Shown: piece by piece, positions 13,590 to 26,647 of the stretch
Layout: every line of letters starts with the position of its first letter
Position numbering within the stretch: position 1 is the stretch's first letter
From: Carallia brachiata
Lineage: Eukaryota > Streptophyta > Magnoliopsida > Malpighiales > Rhizophoraceae
DNA: 64,000 bases
Assembly: GCA_021464245.1 (NCBI GenBank)
Contig: JADCRB010000016.1
Location: 10,753,122 to 10,817,121, forward strand
Reading direction: 5' to 3'
Translations under genes and position numbers: made by a program
The notes under the pieces: generated by a model
Told to the model about the DNA's origin: nothing
Databases searched by the model: none
What the model saw: the letters and a program-made list of their open reading frames with translations, nothing else

Positions 13590-13705
13590 ATCTCCACTTA
13601 AATGTGAAAGGTACCAAATTCTTCTGCAGAAATTATTTGTCTTATTACCTGTTTGTTCTCACACTTACTAAGGAACACCAAAAATGCACTAAGATCGCTT
13701 TGAAG
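13590..13705 (-). other. Conserved 3' flank of MATE pseudogene A
   Basis: This block behind the stop codon is shared by all four gene copies (matching 19,760-19,871; 41,900-41,961 with 42,426-42,486; and 50,280-50,393). Conservation and position suggest 3' untranslated sequence. No polyadenylation site was fixed. Confidence 0.55.
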
Positions 13706-16444
13706 TTAAGCATCTTGTATGCTATGTTCTTAAGTATCTGGTATAAACTATTTATTAATTTAATTACGAGTTACAATTACTTGCAGATAAGAATGAGTTA
13801 TTTCTATTGTGTTGAAGTCAACAGTCTTAGCAAAGAAAGTAGGAAGGCAACCAATTATCTGTTTTTTCCAATCAGTATAGAAGGTGATTATAATTAGTAC
13901 AAAAATTTGAGTAAATATTTCTATCAACATTTCAGACCAAACACCCTGTAGAACAAAGTTATGAAGAAGTAACATGAGGCCTGGTAAGAGATCTGAAAGT
14001 ACAATTTGAAATGTGCATGATATTACAATTTGAAATGTGCATTCAGAAGAGACCTCGTAAGGACAAGGAAAAGGAAAACATACTTTGAATTGCATTTTTG
14101 CAACATAACCAAGAATAACCCCAATTGGGATCCCAACTAGGTAGTGGCAAGCTATATTAACATATGCTACAATGCTCTGCCATCCAGCTCCAACAGCAAC
14201 TCCTATTTTGAAGTAACAATCCAAGTTGTTACATTCTTTTCAAAACAAACACAATGTCTGATTGACACTTAAAAATACATGCTCCAAATCGTGATTACCC
14301 TTATGATATGTCTAAGAATTAAGAAGAATACCAGAAAGCACTGCTTGTATGCTGTTCATGAGTTTGGAAACGGCCAACAATACTGAAAGATTTGCAAATG
14401 CATTGACTACTTTGTTGTCTTCAGTAAAGAGGTATGCAAGCTTCCCTCTGAGAAACAGGAAGACCAGAAACAGCACAAAGCCAATGGCAAACGATGTAAC
14501 AACTACCACGACGATTGAGAACCTTGCAGCTTTTGAGCTCCCTCTCCCGATTTCATTTGATACTCTTACACTGTAAGTTTTCTGTCAGAACATTGAACAT
14601 AACTGGGTAGATTTATTTGCTATAAAATAATTTATTTTTATAAAATATTTACAGGAAAAAATGATTTTCCCTTATTACTTATTTATAATATATTTTGGTA
14701 TTTTTTTCAAAATATAATATCAGTTCAGTAAAAAGAGAAGTTATTTTTCCTAAAAATCTTAAAATTTTCTCCAAATTTTCCCTTATAAAATATTTTACGT
14801 CAAATAAACGTCGAAAAATGAGAAAAAATTTTTCCTTTTAAAACATTTTCAGCCAAACAAACACACATCAGATTCTGTTACAGAAATAATAAGAGAGATG
14901 GTTATACCCTTCAGCAGCCAAGAAACCAAGGGATATCATCATTTCCCACCCGTTGATGTTGACGCTGCAGAAGGAACAAGTTAAACTGCTCACCTTTCAT
15001 AACAATTTTTGGTCTATTGAAAACGAAATGACTGTAGGGAAAGAATTACCAAATCATAAAATGACTCTTACCAAATCATAACCACATAAGACAAAGACAA
15101 CTTGATAACTGGCCAGAGATCCTTGAAGGCAAGCATTGAGAATCCCTTCCACGTTTCGCGGCATCCTCCACAAGTAACAAACAAAAGCTGATCCACATTC
15201 GGAATCCAGAATGCCAAAATCGTCGATATCATTGCTCCCGGGATTCCAAACTTAAACTTCACAGTTAGCAGCCATGACAAAAAAATATGGACACCCAGTG
15301 TAGCAGCAGCCAAGTGTGTAATGATTATATTCTTGTAGGAACATTTGGCAGGTAAAGGATGGAATGAAGGAAAACAAAACAGGAATTAACCATAGAGAAA
15401 TTATTCCTGCCTCTTCTGCAATGTATGATTTCTGACCTAAAGCCTTTAAAATTGGGGTTGTGAAGATAAACACTGGAAGGAGTATAATTGAGCACATGAA
15501 TAAAACTATCCAAGATCTTTGGAGATATATCCCAAGCATGTGATGCTGTCTTGCACCATATGCCTGTCCACATAGAGTTTCCAACGCGCTAGCCATCCCT
15601 AGCTGCATTTTGACAAGAAGAAATCAATCCCCAGCATGCACAAACAACCAAATGCAGGTAAGCAGTTGAGTCGTACTTAGTGGGTGTCAAGAAACTATTC
15701 AACCTAAAATCTTAAGCCGTTGAATAGGCCTCAGGAATGTATCACATTTAAACTCTTAACATACCCCTCATGTGCAAGTCCGTTGAGCTGAAACATGAAC
15801 GGACCAACCATTTATGTAAAAGTTGACAATTAAATGCAAAAAATGAGAACATCATGATTTGAAGAAAAGACTTACTGGTGATGAAACTCTGGTGCTGGGT
15901 GAGGCCAGAGGAATGGATCCCATTTAAACTCTCAACAGTGAGGACCACTCGATCTCACAACTCACATTGATAAACCTCGACCAGCCGGATTATTTATTTA
16001 TTTATTTAACTTCATACCAGACTAAACCAAAAGAGGGGCATTGGAACATAACCATTAAGTTCAATAAGTGTTTGTTTCTTTCTTTGGTTAGTTTGGGGTA
16101 AAAAGAACCCGAAAAAAAGAAACAAAAACAGAGAATCAAAAGACAAGAATGAAAGAAGCAAAGTGGTTACCTGGATGCCATTACAGAACCTCAGGAGAAC
16201 AGTGCTAACAAGTGAAAATGCAGCCAGCTGTGTAGACCCAATATGACAATAAACGCTTGGCTGATTACAGTAACCACAAAAGTGGAGAACCTGGTAAAAA
16301 TAGCAGGACCAGCAACAATCCACAACTTCTTGGTCTCACTTCATATCTTGTCCTTGAGCTTCAGATTCCCCTCCTCAACATCATTCCAGTGTTATTCTCT
16401 TCTCTTTCTTTGATCAAGAGATTTTCATTAATCTCTTTCTCCAT
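13706..16444 (-). pseudogene. MATE efflux transporter pseudogene A
   Basis: Remains of a plant MATE (DETOXIFICATION) gene. Exon remnants: 1 at 16,171-16,444; 2 at 15,072-15,602; 4 at 14,908-14,964; 5 at 14,332-14,570; 6 at 14,084-14,202; 7 at 13,859-13,945; 8 at about 13,706-13,780. Lesions seen by comparison with gene D: two single-base deletions in exon 1 plus a Trp-to-stop change near 16,345; an 11-bp deletion in exon 2 near 15,332 between two CTTG repeats; loss of nearly all of exon 3 with intron 2; the exon 7 donor GT changed to AT; and an altered exon 8 acceptor followed by an early stop. Exons 5 and 6 still read open, with the ELGRGSSKAA-type motif changed to EIGRGSSKAA. With this many lesions it cannot make a normal transporter. 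Confidence 0.93.
14595..14870. mobile_element. MITE-like insertion in intron 4 of pseudogene A
   Basis: About 275 bases are absent from the same intron in genes C and D. The right end reads AAACATTTTCAGCCAAACAA and the left end holds the inverted-like TTTGCTATAAAATAATTTATT. This fits an AT-rich non-autonomous DNA transposon. I could not settle the target duplication. Confidence 0.55.
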
Positions 16445-16534
16445 TTCTTCACAAGAACCAACCCCGCCCCCCCCCCCCCCCCTCCCCCCCTTCCTTCGCT
16501 TTAGTTATCAACACACACAGAGATAGTGAACACA

Positions 16535-16560
16535 CACCAAGCAGTATAGTATTTAAGCAG
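16535..16560 (-). promoter_or_regulatory. Conserved TATA-like block, pseudogene A
   Basis: On the minus strand this reads CTGCTTAAATACTATACTGC, about 95-115 bases before the start codon. The same block stands at the same distance in all four copies, so it is a candidate core promoter. Confidence 0.45.
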
Positions 16561-18028
16561 AGCAATTATTGTAATGAGACCGATTCTATGAAGCCACCAC
16601 CTTTGAATAACGGTTGGACAGACACAAGGTGGAACACAACCCCCCACGCAGTTTCTGTTTGTTTTTCCAAACCTAGTTACTTGTAAGAAGATGTTGAGCA
16701 CTATTTTATTGATAAACTGTTAAATACAATATATTTTAATATTATTTAAATAAAATTATAGTGATAAAGATAATTGAAAAGAACAATTTGGCCCCCCGCC
16801 CCATTAATACCAAGCCTCTACGGCCTCTATGCACTTTAATGAACCAACCAAAAAGTCTTCAAATTCCTTCTAGGTCTCCCCTTTTCTTCTCCCCCAGGTT
16901 CTTGATCATGAACAAAATCTTGTTCCAGTATCACACATGCATGCATTATTTTGGTACTGTTTAAAAGGAATGACCATATTACTGAACGTTTAGGCCTAAC
17001 AGAAAAGAGTTTATTTATTGTCGAACCCAAGATCATCAATTGAAGACGTTGTCAAATAATATCTCTTAAAATTTGCTCTTTTAATAAAATAAATCGTTCT
17101 TGATAAAATTGTAAAGTTTAATTTTTTTTTTTTTTTTTTTGCGTTGTGGATATTATAGAAAAAAGTGTAATAGAATCATAACACGACAAAAAGGGTAATA
17201 AACAATGGAAACAAATATCTATTTCAGTTAGAATTTTCAGTTGTGATTTTATCTTTTTTTTAGGGGCTTGACGTTGAGAAACTCTACACTAGGTAGGCAA
17301 ATGGACAACGACAACCAAACGTCTTCAAGATGTGCTTACATGAATTGCAATTGTTAATATTATTATTATTATTCTTTTTGTAACATCAGGAAAACGACAA
17401 AGCACAATATTTGCAATTAATGAAATAGAGGATTGAATTCTTGATCTCGTGTAAACCTGAGCCACGCTAGTTTAAAATCGTCAATTATTTGATCAATTCA
17501 TGTATATTTATTTAATTGATCAATAAGGATCTATTAGATTGTAAACTATATAATATAAAGTAGATTTTGTACATTTATGAAAAATATATAAAATATATGC
17601 TTAGACTTTGTATTTCTATAAAACGATAGGAAAGAATACACATTACTAGCATGTTAGGAATTTTAAAACTTGTTTTCATTTTAAGAAGATACATACATAA
17701 AATGGTCGGAAAGTCTTTTTCATTCTAGTTGAATGGGGAGGGACTTGAAGTCTGTACCTACCATTCTACCATGGCTACGTGGTGCCATGCCATGCAAGCC
17801 ATCTATTTTTTTTGTTTTTTTTGTTTTTTCCCTTTTGATTATTGCTGAGGGTCAAGCAATCGTCTTGGTCGAAAATAATAAATTGCATAATTTGGCTTGC
17901 TGGGGCAATTCACTGGAAATATAGACCATCCAATCATCCATGCTTCCAATATTGTGGGATACATAATGAGCAAAGTACAAATTGATCTTCGCACCTAAAA
18001 AAGGCCAAGATGTATTAAAAATTTATAA

Positions 18029-18029
<1 letters not shown>

Positions 18030-18060
<31 letters not shown>
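18030..18060. repeat. ATT microsatellite
   Basis: ATT run of about ten units inside spacer A. Confidence 0.85.
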
Positions 18061-18063
<3 letters not shown>

Positions 18064-21000
18064 ATAAAAAATTGATTTAAGCAAACTATATAATAAGAAT
18101 AATTTTTTTTTATTTTGATAAATTTCATATACATTTTTTAAGATTAGAACTAGAGACCTTAAAGATGGAAATATAAAGTCTTAATTAGGTGAAGTATTAG
18201 GGACAAAAATTTGCAATTATTAGACTAAGAAAAAATTAGATTCCAATTCCCTAACCACAGAATTAGAACTAGAATCTGAAAGGAATAGTAGCTAGTCAGG
18301 TGGTTGAAAATGTAATGTTAATGTTAAGTTCAGCAGGCCTGCAGGTAGGCAAGTTATCCCCATTCATATCTTTCTCCTGATCAAAGTGCAAGCTGAGGTG
18401 CAGATTGAAGAGACAGTTGTTTCTGGAAAAAAAAAAAACAAGAGAAGAGACAGTTGGCATTAATGTTGCACATTAATTACTTTCTGTTCTCATCCTTTTG
18501 ATTGTTGTTGTTGAATTGGAAGAAAATGGATAAGAAAAAAGAATTTTATATCCCCAAGTTAACAACAATTAACAGGCGAAACAAATTTTATATTTTGTAC
18601 ATGTGCTTCAAATGTTTGAAAAATTTTTCTTTGTCAATCAAAATTGATTCACCACAATAATATGAAGTAGAAAGTGTGAACATTATGCCTTATAATTTGA
18701 AACCGACCGAAGATTGTTTGCAGTTCTTTGATATTGCAGATGATCAGTAGGCATTAAATACCAAATTAAATTTATCCAAGAACAAGACTTTGCAGACATG
18801 CAATTTATGACACGCAGAAAAAATACAATTAATTCAACAGTTTATTTATTTTCTTTAAATTTAATATATTTTATATAATTTAACGATTCAAATCTTACGT
18901 ACTAACTTTATATTATCATTACGTACTTATATAGTTTTTCCCATTATTCAATTCATCATTTCACATCACTATAAGAGAAGTTTCATGGAAAAGGAAAAAA
19001 TTTCTCATTGTGACTTGAACCTTAAAATTCAATTTTAGTTGATAGAGAGCAGAGTCACATTGTGGCTACCCACAAAATGTTGTAAAGGCAGGCATTGTGC
19101 CCAAAACTATTAGTGGAATATTTGCCTTAGGGTTTTCAATAATTACTAAATGTCCCCAATGGGTTCACCTAAGATAAGTTGTATCAATTTGGAAATACTC
19201 CAAGAGCTGTTACTGCCAACTTAAAATGGGCATTTTGAGCAAACCAATGATCCTAATATCACAATGGAGTACCAGAATGTTACACCAAGACTCGCCTAAT
19301 ATCTCTAGCAATGGCTCGTGAGACCATCGGAGATAGTGAAATAGAACCACAGTAGAACTTCAAAGGAGAATTGCAAATACTTCTGAAATAACACAACCAT
19401 AACATCTCAATATAACCATATTAATTCGGTGATCTAATATCACACAAAGTACAGCAAAATACATGATATGTAAGTTGCTAATCATACAAAAATTAAATGA
19501 GTGAAAAAAAATTAATACACTCTGGATGTCTTTTCAATTCTAGTATCAACTTTTATTTTATTTTTAACAATAGCATATCATAACTCACACATCCACATCT
19601 CCATTAATCTGGTAAAAAATTCTAATTATCTGAACTAGAATTTTTTTTCAATTCAAATTCCATGAATTTTAAAGTTCTCATACCAAACGGCCAACATTAC
19701 AATAGTTGTGCCTTCTCCAGCAACCAAACAAGTAAGTAAGATACTAAATCCATCCATCTCGAACTTAAATATGAAAGAAACCAAATTCATCTGCAGAAAC
19801 TGTTTGTCCTATCACCTGTTTGTTCTCACACTTACTTAGGAACACCAAAATGCACCAAGACTGCTTTGAAGTTAAGCATCTTGTGAGCTATGTTCTTGAG
19901 AATCTGATGCAAACCATCTATTAACCCGATTATGAGTTGTAGTTACCTGCAGATAAGTATGATTAACTTTTATTATGCAAAAGCTATTGTTTTAGCAAAG
20001 AAAGTAGTAAAGCAACCAAATACCTGGTTTTCCCAGTCAGTTTTGCAAGTAATTATAATTAGTACAATAGTTTGAATAAATGTTCCTATCAGCATCCCAA
20101 ACCAAACACCCTGTATAATAGATTTATGGAGAAGTAATTTGAGACCATGTAAGAAATCTGAAAGTATTTGAAATGTGCATTCAGAAGAGACTTCGTAAGG
20201 AAAAGGAAAAGGAAAACTTACTTTGACTTGCATGTTTGCAGCATAACCAAGAATAACACCAGTTGGGATCCCAACTAGGTAGTGGCAAGCTATATTAACG
20301 TATGCGACAATGCTCTGCCATCCAGCTCCAACAGCGACCCCTATGTTGAAGTAACAATCAAAGTTGTTACGTTCTTTTTATAGTACACAAAATGTTTGAT
20401 TGAAACTTAAACATATATGCTCAAATGTGATTAGTCTTACGGTATATAGAAGAATTAAGAAGATTACCAGAAAGCGCTGGTTGTATGCTATTCACGAGTA
20501 TGGAAAAGGCCAACAGTGGCGAAAGATTTGCAACTTCATTGACTACATTGTTGTTTCCAGTAAAGATGTATGCAAGCTACCCTCGGAGAAACAGGATGAC
20601 AAAAAATAGCACAAAGCCAATGGCAAACTATGTACCAACCACGATGCGGATTGAGAACTTTGCAGCTTTTGAGCTCCCTCTCCCGAGTTCATTTGATACT
20701 CTGACACTGCAAGTTTTCAGTCAGAACATTGAACATAAAAGTAAATACAGATTCTATTATCGTATTGATAAGTGAGGTGATTGTACCCTGCAGCAGCCAA
20801 GAAACCAAGGGATATCATCATTTCCCACCCATTGATGTTGATGCTGCAAATAGGACCTATTTAAACTGTTCATCTTTCAGAAAATTTTTTGATCCATTGA
20901 AAATGAAGTGATTGTAGGAAAAGAATTACCAAATAGCAGGGGCATCAATGGCAATCTTAGCATTTTTCACGTGGCCTGTTAAAAGAACCAGAATGGTATT

Positions 21001-22250
21001 GTACCAAAGCTCAAGGCTGCAACAGAGCAAAGGCTTCTACACAAATTTCCAGATAAAAAAATCGGAGCCTTAATAAAGAAATGTGCCAAGGAACTTGGAA
21101 ACCCAAATTCTCACTGTGCCAAATGACAAGTACTGCCAAATGCCTCCAGAAAAGATGGGAAAAAGAAATAGATGGTTCTAAATATAGCACGATTAAATGT
21201 CTTAGTCAACACATGAACATAGAATTTTCCATCTCAGATATTCTTCAGGAATTGTTTGCCCAGTATGCATTCACAGTAATTGAGCTTTATTATAATGTTC
21301 AAGCTCAGCATAGAAGGAAAGCATATCTGTTTAATGTCCTCAGCCTGACACCAAATATGCTGCAACTAATTCTGTCCAACGTACCAAGCGGGCAAACTAG
21401 GGAAATTTGAGAAATACACTTTTCGAGAAGTAAAGGCCATTGTTAGCAAAAACAATGACTCTGCCAGTATTTCAGAGTTTTGGCCCTTACTCAATGGTTA
21501 TGCATATGGTTCAAGTCAAGGCATGAAGGTAAATAAAATGACTCTTACCAAAGCATAACCCCAGAAGACAAAGACAGCTTGATAACCGGCCAGAGATCCT
21601 TGAAGGCTAGCATTGAGAAGCCCTTCCACGTTTCATGGCATCCTCCACATGTAATAAACAAAAGCTGACCCACATTCAGAATCCAGAATGCCAAAATCGT
21701 AGATATCATTGCTCCTGGGATTCCAAACTTAAACGTCACAGTCAACAGCCAGGACAAAAAGATATGGATACCCAGTGTACCAGCAGCCAAGTATGCAATG
21801 ATTATATTCTTGCTCTGCGCTTGTAGGAACATTTGGCAGGTAAAGGATGGAATGTAGGAAAATAGAACAGGGATTAACCACAGAGAAATTATTCCTGCCT
21901 CTTTTGCAATGTACGATTCCTGGCCTAAAGCCTTCAAAATTGGGGTTGTGAAGATAAACACCGGAAGGAGTATGATTGAGCACATGAATAACACTATTCA
22001 AGATCTTTGGAGATATATCCCAAGCATGTGGTGCTGTCTTGCACATATGCCTGCCCACATAGAGTTTCCAACGCACTAGTCATCCCTAGCTGCATTTTGA
22101 CAAGAAGAAATCAATGCCTAGCATGCACAAACAACCAAATGCAGGTAAGCAATTGACTTGTATTTAGTGGATGTCAAGAAATTATTCAACTCAAAACTTA
22201 ACCCGTTGAGTGAACCTCAAGAATGGACATTGGAACAATTCACAATGATT

Positions 22251-22707
22251 TATTGAAATAGGAAAAAGGGTAAAATTAAAATAAAAGAATTATTTCAAAT
22301 TATATAACAATACTATTTTTTAAGGTAAAATTCGTTCTCGTATCGATGCAAGTAGGATAAGTAAATTTTTTCACAAGACAAAATAAAATACACTTGATTG
22401 CAGTTTGCATTACTGAAATCAAGTACTCGAGAAGTTATTGTAATATCTAAAATTGCACTCAAAATGTATATGAATTTTTCTATATTCTCTATATTTATGT
22501 GAATGAGCAATTCACATATTTATAAGAGATTAATAAGGTAGTTATTTGACCAGAGATGCATTTTTGGGTCTAATAGACACGACTCTTTAATGTGTTTTTT
22601 GGTCAATAGATACGACTCTTTAACGTGTCTTTTTATTAATAGATGTCTCTATAACTCCCAAATTAATTAGGGATATAACTCTTTATATTTTGAAAAATTT
22701 TCCAACA
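22251..22707 (-). repeat. LTR (left, probable 3' LTR)
   Basis: 457 bases, paired with 25,672-26,129. The two are visibly diverged with many scattered substitutions, so the insertion is not recent. Confidence 0.87.
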
Positions 22708-25671
22708 ATCCCTCGTTATTTTCAAAATAAAAATATAACGGATTTTCAGCAATTCTGAAAGTCAAATGAATGAGTAAGGTGTCTTACAGATTGAATTTTA
22801 TGTAATAAAATATGTATTGCAACATATCTGAATAATATGATAGACAAGTTTTGAACTAACTATTTTTATTAATAAGCTGTAGAAATATTTCATTATTTTA
22901 CTATACAACATTATCTTTTTTTTTAATAATTAATACATTAAAAACTATTGTGTCTATATTTTTTTCATAAATATTTTAAAGTCAAATACTTAAATTATTT
23001 GAACAACTAAACATTCAACATTCACATAAATAGACTAGGGTTTCCACTTTAAAGTAGTTTTCAAGCCTGTTAAGAGTCTTAAAAGTTCAGCCTCCCAATT
23101 TACTGTGGGTACAAAGCACTATGAACACTTGAGATAAGAGAATTATTTATAGTGCTTCAATCATATTGATGATGTACTTTGACTCATTGAATTCAAGACT
23201 TGATGTTATATTAAACGTTGAGTGGAGGTTCCATCATGAGTGATCAATAAGTATAGACTTGAACTCATCCATCTTTTAATGTCTTGTTCATCAAGTTCTT
23301 ATTAATTCTTTTAGTTAAATATTAACCTTTTTTTTAATATGTAACTGACTTTTTAAAAGTCTTCTATATGTGTTATGGTACTATGAACCAACGTGTGGTT
23401 ACTGAAATATATTAAAAGATACTGTTAAACAATCAGATAACATCTCACCCTTACACTATGAAGTGTTATCAACTCTAAATGTATTAGAGTCACTTGCTCT
23501 TGGAATTGCAATCCATTAATGTCACAAAATTTATATTAATTTATTTGTACTACAACAAAGTTATTCATAAGTCATCCTCTACTTTCTTTTATTCTTACTA
23601 TTAACTGCAGTTACAATTATTATTAACATAACTACCATTCACCAAATTTGTTTTCAAAGATTTCTATGATGAAGCTGTTTTAATGCACCAAGATAAGCCT
23701 CAAATTTAGTCCATTAAGATTTTAAATTTAGAGGAACAATTCACAGATAATTTAATTTGTACTTGTACACATATACATATAATCAACTTTTCATCACATA
23801 ATGTACACACTTGTTACAGAGTCACTATCTCCTGAGGGAAGCAAAATCAAAATTAAAAATTAAATTCTTTATGACAGGCTTGCCTTATGTACAAAAAGAA
23901 CCAGACAGCATCTTTTATTTTAACAGGAATTGTTAAACTCCTTAGGCAGATCCTTCCTTCTAAAAAGAATTATAATCAGTGGCACCCTTTTTGCCTTTTC
24001 CTTGTTGCGTTTCGGTCTTTAAATGGTGCCCAAAAATTATGTCCAGTTTATGAGTAAAATAATCATCATAATTGTCCACAACAATTTCCATTTGGAAATC
24101 TCCTAGATGCACATGGAAATTCCAATTGAATTCGATTACCAAGGTTTCCACCATGTACTGCACTCAAATCCCAACTGCTCGTGGGGGGTTGCACATATGT
24201 GTTGAGAGCCACTTCCGCAGCAATGCCGCTGGAGGATACTTGAGGCAAACCGATCCCTTGACGCACAATATACACAATTCTTCTTTAATAAAAGAATTTA
24301 CAATTCCTCAAAAACCAATCCCTTAAGGGTATTAGCCTCATTCATCATAGATTGAAGATATCAAAGGAAACAACGTTTCCATTCAAAGGCCACGTTTCAT
24401 TTTAATAAAATTCTTGATGCCCTTAACCACCATTTCATTATTAGTCACCGAAAAATAATTGACAGTTCTATGAAATGTCATTTAGCCACTTTAGTCTTTT
24501 GGTCATTGTATTCTGCTATGGCATCATTTCCATTCACCCAGTGGTGGTGAATATTTTGAAGGCCTCAATTTCGAGATTTTAATCCCGTGCAAATTGGACT
24601 ACGAAAAAGTAAATGACATGTTTTTCATGCATGAAAAACAGTAGCCCCTTACTAGTCATGGCCTTTGCCAGTTCAGCCTCTTGGACAAAGACACTAACTT
24701 TCGTTTTAATTTGGGTATATAACTGAAAAAAAATTTGTAAGTACCAGAAATTAACGAACCATCAGGACAGTACATGGCCTTGGGTTAAAGACCAAATGAA
24801 CAACCATCACACAATGTCCAGTGGTAGGCTAAGAACCACTTTAATTCTTACTTTCCTTGTGTCTAAATAGACACCACGCAGACAATGAATTAAATTGCTT
24901 TGTCCGATGGTTTTGTTCAAGAACCAACATTAATCCCTCGTTTCATCACGTGGCACTAGTTTGTTAAGCTAAAAGGCATAAAAATTGATATTAAATAACT
25001 ATTTTTTTTTAATAATTAAACGTGGTATAAAAAATGCTAGATCATCGAATATGTTCATGCATATCATCATTCACATAAATATATCTATAATGCATTGCAT
25101 ATCAAAACTACTTAAGTAGAGTCATAGACCAAATCGTTCTCTAAGTTATCATCTTTATCACCAGAATTATAAACCCGAAATTTTTTTTGTTAACTTAAAA
25201 ACAATAATTTGTTTATAATTACCAGCAACTAGTCTACTGTCGCGAATATAATTTCGCTTGTCCAAAGGGCACCTAATGCATGAAAAGTACATTTCTTGTG
25301 CATGTTTGTGCACTTGCATGTGTGTAATTATTTACTATGTATGCCAAAACGTTAACCCCAAAATATACTTAATATTATTTACATGCAATCAACGAAACAA
25401 TTCACAAGGTAGAATAGAATATATAACATGACATACACCTAATTATCTTAATTATCATGTTTCTCCCAAAACAATTGCAAAGATTCTATAACTCTTGATT
25501 TTTCTGCATATGATAGATGTTAAATATGATGTTTTCACTTAGTTCGAAAAGAAAAAATATCTTTAGAATTTCATAATTTCCACACAATTGAAAGAGTACA
25601 CACCTTAATTCACGAAATTGGAAGCCTAACATTTCAATGTTACGGTCACGAACAACATTTTGCCTTAAGAA

Positions 25672-26129
25672 TGTTGAAACAGGAAAGAGAGTAAAATTGA
25701 AAATGAAAAAATTACTTCAAGTTGCATACAATACTATTTTTCTTAATGTAAAATTCGCTCTCATATCAGTGCAAGCAGGTTAAGCGAATTTCCTCACATG
25801 ATAAAATAAAACACATTTAGTTGTAATTATATTACTGAAATCAAGCTCCTGAGAAATTATTATAATATTGAAAATTGCTCTTAGAATGTGTATAGATTTT
25901 TCTATCTCTATATCTATATGAATGATCGATTTACATATTTATAGAGAAATTAATAAGATAATTATTTGACTAAGAAATACGTTATTTGGGTCCAATAGAT
26001 ATGACTATTTAATATATCTTTTCATCTATAGACATAATTCTTCAATATATCTTTTATCAATAGACGCATTTTTAGAACTATTAAATTAATGAAGAGACAT
26101 AACTCTATATTTTGAAAATTCTCCAAATA
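25672..26129 (-). repeat. LTR (right, probable 5' LTR)
   Basis: 458 bases, partner of 22,251-22,707. No convincing tRNA primer binding site was recognised next to it. Confidence 0.87.
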
Positions 26130-26647
26130 TGATTAACTTCAACCAGCCAGAAAATTTCCTTCTTTTTTTTTTTTTCTCTTTTTTTTGTTAACTTCAGACC
26201 ATACTAAACCAAAAGAGGGACATCGGAACATAATCATTAGTCAGATAAGCTGGATGCTTCTGGTGCAGTCAGTGTTTGTTTCTTTGGTTAGTTTGGAGTA
26301 AAAAGAAAAAAAAAAAAAAAAAAAAAAAACAGAGAATCCAAAGACAGGAAAGAAAGAAGCAAAGTGGTTACCAGAATGCCATTACAGAACCTCAGGAGAA
26401 CAGTGTTGACAAGTGAATATGCGGCCAGCTGAGTAGACCCAGTATGACCAATAAACGCTTGGCTGATCACATTAATCCCAAAAGTGGAGAACCTGGTGAA
26501 AATAGCAGGACCAGCTACAATCCACAACTTCTTGGTCTCCCTCCATAGCTTGTCCTTGAGCTTCAGATTCTCCTTCTCAACATCACTTTCAGTGTTATCC
26601 TCTTCTCTTTCTTCGATCAAGAGATTTTCATTAATCTCTGTGTCCAT

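Larger units (their letters stand above)
9093..13590. repeat. Array spacer without its gene (spacer 0)
   Basis: This is a diverged copy of the DNA that lies upstream of each MATE gene. Blocks near 9095-9240, 9810-10,150, 11,350-11,480, 11,700-11,815 and 13,060-13,290 match, in order, blocks upstream of pseudogene A (16,846-18,500), of pseudogene B (27,035-29,350) and of gene C (46,260-47,800). The homology stops near 9093, about where the sequence 400 bp upstream of a MATE start codon would lie, so the gene itself is missing. It holds extra insertions (9262-9436; 10,690-11,280; 11,970-12,315). Confidence 0.8.
16445..19759. repeat. Array spacer A (between pseudogenes A and B)
   Basis: Homologous to spacers 0, B and C over most of its length. 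It holds the unoccupied hAT site at 18,303-18,310 (GTTGAAAA). There is a C-rich run at 16,463-16,492 just in front of the pseudogene A start, a poly-T at about 17,122-17,140 and an ATT run at 18,030-18,060. No gene is seen. Confidence 0.8.
22251..26129 (-). mobile_element. Non-autonomous LTR retrotransposon in intron 1 of pseudogene B
   Basis: A 3.88-kb element flanked by the 5-bp target duplication TGATT (22,246-22,250 and 26,130-26,134). The LTRs are 22,251-22,707 and 25,672-26,129. They begin TGTTGAAACAGG (mutated to TATTGAAATAGG in the left copy) and end near TTCCAACA. On the minus strand a purine-rich run (AACGAGGGA) directly precedes the left LTR, so the element probably reads on the minus strand with the left LTR as its 3' LTR. 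The 2.96-kb interior has no gag, protease, RT, RNase H or integrase. It holds short open frames near 23,960-24,275 (minus) that I do not recognise. The same intron in gene C has the unoccupied site CACAATGATTAACC near 45,370. Confidence 0.88.
19872..26647 (-). pseudogene. MATE efflux transporter pseudogene B
   Basis: All eight exons are present with GT-AG borders: 26,372-26,647; 21,549-22,089; 20,930-21,016; 20,787-20,843; 20,468-20,706; 20,222-20,340; 20,024-20,110; 19,872-19,946. Exon 1 is open and begins MDTEINENLL. Exon 2 has a one-base deletion in the CGQAYGA codons near 22,045 and a Trp-to-stop change near 22,005. Exon 5 has two in-frame stops, one near 20,632 (Ser to stop) and one near 20,580 (Lys to stop). 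Exons 3, 4, 6, 7 and 8 remain open. Intron 1 is 4.28 kb because of an LTR element (22,251-26,129), against about 0.6 kb in gene D. It is younger as a pseudogene than copy A, because the exon set is complete. It may still be transcribed, but it cannot encode a full transporter. Confidence 0.92.

Noticed and set aside
22090..26371. Possibility that the 4.3-kb region between exons 1 and 2 of copy B separates two different genes.
   Set aside because: The extra length is fully accounted for by an LTR element with a target duplication, and the remaining intron matches those of C and D.
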